Made by a program: the position numbers and the translations under genes. The notes under the pieces were generated by a model. That model saw nothing but the letters and a program-made list of their open reading frames with translations. It did not search any database and was not told the origin of the DNA. A stretch of 33,606 bases of DNA from an uncultured Muribaculaceae bacterium (GTDB lineage Bacteria > Bacteroidota > Bacteroidia > Bacteroidales > Muribaculaceae), in the NCBI GenBank assembly GCA_934555895.1, contig CAKTFH010000025.1, forward strand, positions 1 through 33,606, given 5' to 3'. This document shows positions 33,020 through 33,606 of the stretch, piece by piece. Every line of letters begins with the position of its first letter. Within the stretch, counting starts at the first letter, position 1.

Positions 33020-33532
33020 GGTCAGATGGGCCCCAAGCCCCGTTCTTAAAATAAATCAATCTGCCTCTTTGCAAACCGGCTTTGAGAAGTGCTCCTTATC
33101 GCCCCATAGATAGGTTCACATCAAGGCAAGAGCGAGAATGAATCAATCCACTGTCCAACATCCCATTAAAGCAGACAAAACCATATCGAATATCAGAATC
33201 GCAAACTTCCGCAGGATGCTCAGAAAGCGGCATAAGACTCTTGATTACCGCAAAGTTACAAAATTGTTTCTCAAAATAAAACAATCATCCTTATTTTACA
33301 GATAAAAAAAATAAAACCATCTTTCAAAATCCCACTCTCACATCACAATGTGAGCCCAAAGAAGCTGCCATAGCCTCACTGGTAATGCTCACAATCATGT
33401 AAGCGCTCTTCTTCTCTCTCTTCATTTGATATCTCATCGTTTGGCCTGTTCGCGTGGCCTGCCGCGTGCTTCCGTCCGTTCTAAAAGAAAATGCGAGGAA
33501 GATGACCGGGAGCACCGCGGGAAGGCAGAATA
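33020..33532. other. Spacer between dpm and the rRNA terminator
   Basis: About 510 bases without a supported gene. It holds the leader of dpm, a minus-strand -7 box (33251-33258) and a 7-pair hairpin CTCACAT-CACA-ATGTGAG (33337-33354). A 63-codon minus-strand frame (33324-33515) lies between the rRNA terminator and the dpm promoter but shows no family signs. Confidence 0.5.
33251..33258 (-). promoter_or_regulatory. -7-like box for the dpm-pyrC unit
   Basis: The minus strand reads TAACTTTG, an exact match, about 230 bases before the dpm start. The upstream element at 19-21 bases is not clear; a TTTG lies only 13 bases away and an ATTG 23 bases away. Confidence 0.4.
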
Positions 33533-33580
33533 CAAAAAAAGAATCGCCCCTGCTCCGCTGTTGCGGTGCAGGGGCGATTC
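33533..33580 (-). terminator. Terminator of a leftward rRNA operon
   Basis: A perfect 13-pair stem (GAATCGCCCCTGC / GCAGGGGCGATTC) plus four more pairs after one mismatch, with a short TGTT loop on the plus strand. On the minus strand it is followed by seven T. Its strength and its place just after a 5S-like end fit an rRNA operon terminator. Confidence 0.82.
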
Positions 33581-33587
33581 ACTTTGA

Positions 33588-33606
33588 TAAGGGGCGGCTA
33601 CCTACT
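33588..33606 (-). rRNA. 5S rRNA, 3' end only (cut by window edge)
   Basis: On the minus strand the edge reads AGTAGGTAGCCGCCCCTTA. This matches the usual 3' end of bacterial 5S rRNA (GAGAGTAGGxxxxxGCC), in the form seen in Bacteroidetes. Only about 19 bases are visible; the exact 3' end is estimated. A strong terminator follows immediately, as expected for the last gene of an rRNA operon running leftward into this window. Confidence 0.65.

Noticed and set aside
33324..33515. 63-codon minus-strand frame before the rRNA terminator
   Set aside because: No family sign and no promoter; basic composition and position between an rRNA terminator and a spacer suggest chance.
1..33606. Mobile element, prophage or tRNA genes
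   Set aside because: No transposase, integrase, phage protein, terminal inverted repeats or cloverleaf-like sequence could be found in genes or spacers.

Overview
The window is a stretch of Bacteroidales chromosome. The evidence is: promoters of the Bacteroidetes form (TTTG, 19-21 bases, TAnnTTTG), secreted proteins with the short C-terminal tail typical of this order (YNLQG...LPAGIYIxxGKK), a viroplasmin-RNase H fusion, a GldE-type membrane protein next to a phosphopantetheinyl transferase, and many periplasmic or surface enzymes with Sec or lipoprotein signals. Family-level placement (perhaps Muribaculaceae) is only an inference. I see no insertion sequence, phage gene, CRISPR array or tRNA. 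A 5S rRNA gene appears to be cut by the right edge.

Layout. 1-2.4 kb: a promoter for a gene beyond the left edge, then a leftward secreted ELWxxDGT-repeat protein. 2.4-6.9 kb: a rightward sugar-processing group made of a GH43 lipoprotein, a secreted helical-toroid enzyme of unknown specificity and a lipoprotein aldose 1-epimerase, ended by a strong terminator. 6.9-10.0 kb: a leftward four-gene unit (mscL, aroK, an alanine-dehydrogenase-like gene and a viroplasmin-RNase H gene). 10.2-12.1 kb: a DUF349 protein. 12.2-20.0 kb is all leftward: a secreted repeat protein; a group of EEP-family hydrolase, toroid glycosidase-like protein and pgpA; gldE with a 4'-phosphopantetheinyl transferase; and cytidine deaminase.

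20.1-28.4 kb is the accessory-looking part. Three large secreted proteins run in one direction behind a single good promoter: a protein of about six beta-rich repeats, a subtilisin-family protease, and a 1232-residue protein built from three copies of a beta-LRR-beta module. All three end in the same kind of sorting tail, which is also found on the ELWxxDGT protein and on the 12.2-13.5 kb protein. 28.6-30.4 kb holds a membrane-anchored TPR protein and panB. A 513-base intergenic region follows with paired palindromes, a promoter-like box and two terminators, and may hold a small RNA. 30.9-33.0 kb is a leftward polyprenol-phosphate-mannose synthase/dihydroorotase pair. The last 70 bases look like the terminator and 3' end of a leftward rRNA operon.

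Housekeeping functions covered are the shikimate, pantothenate, pyrimidine and phosphatidylglycerol pathways, osmotic safety and RNA/DNA hybrid removal. The rest is devoted to surface, periplasmic and carbohydrate functions.
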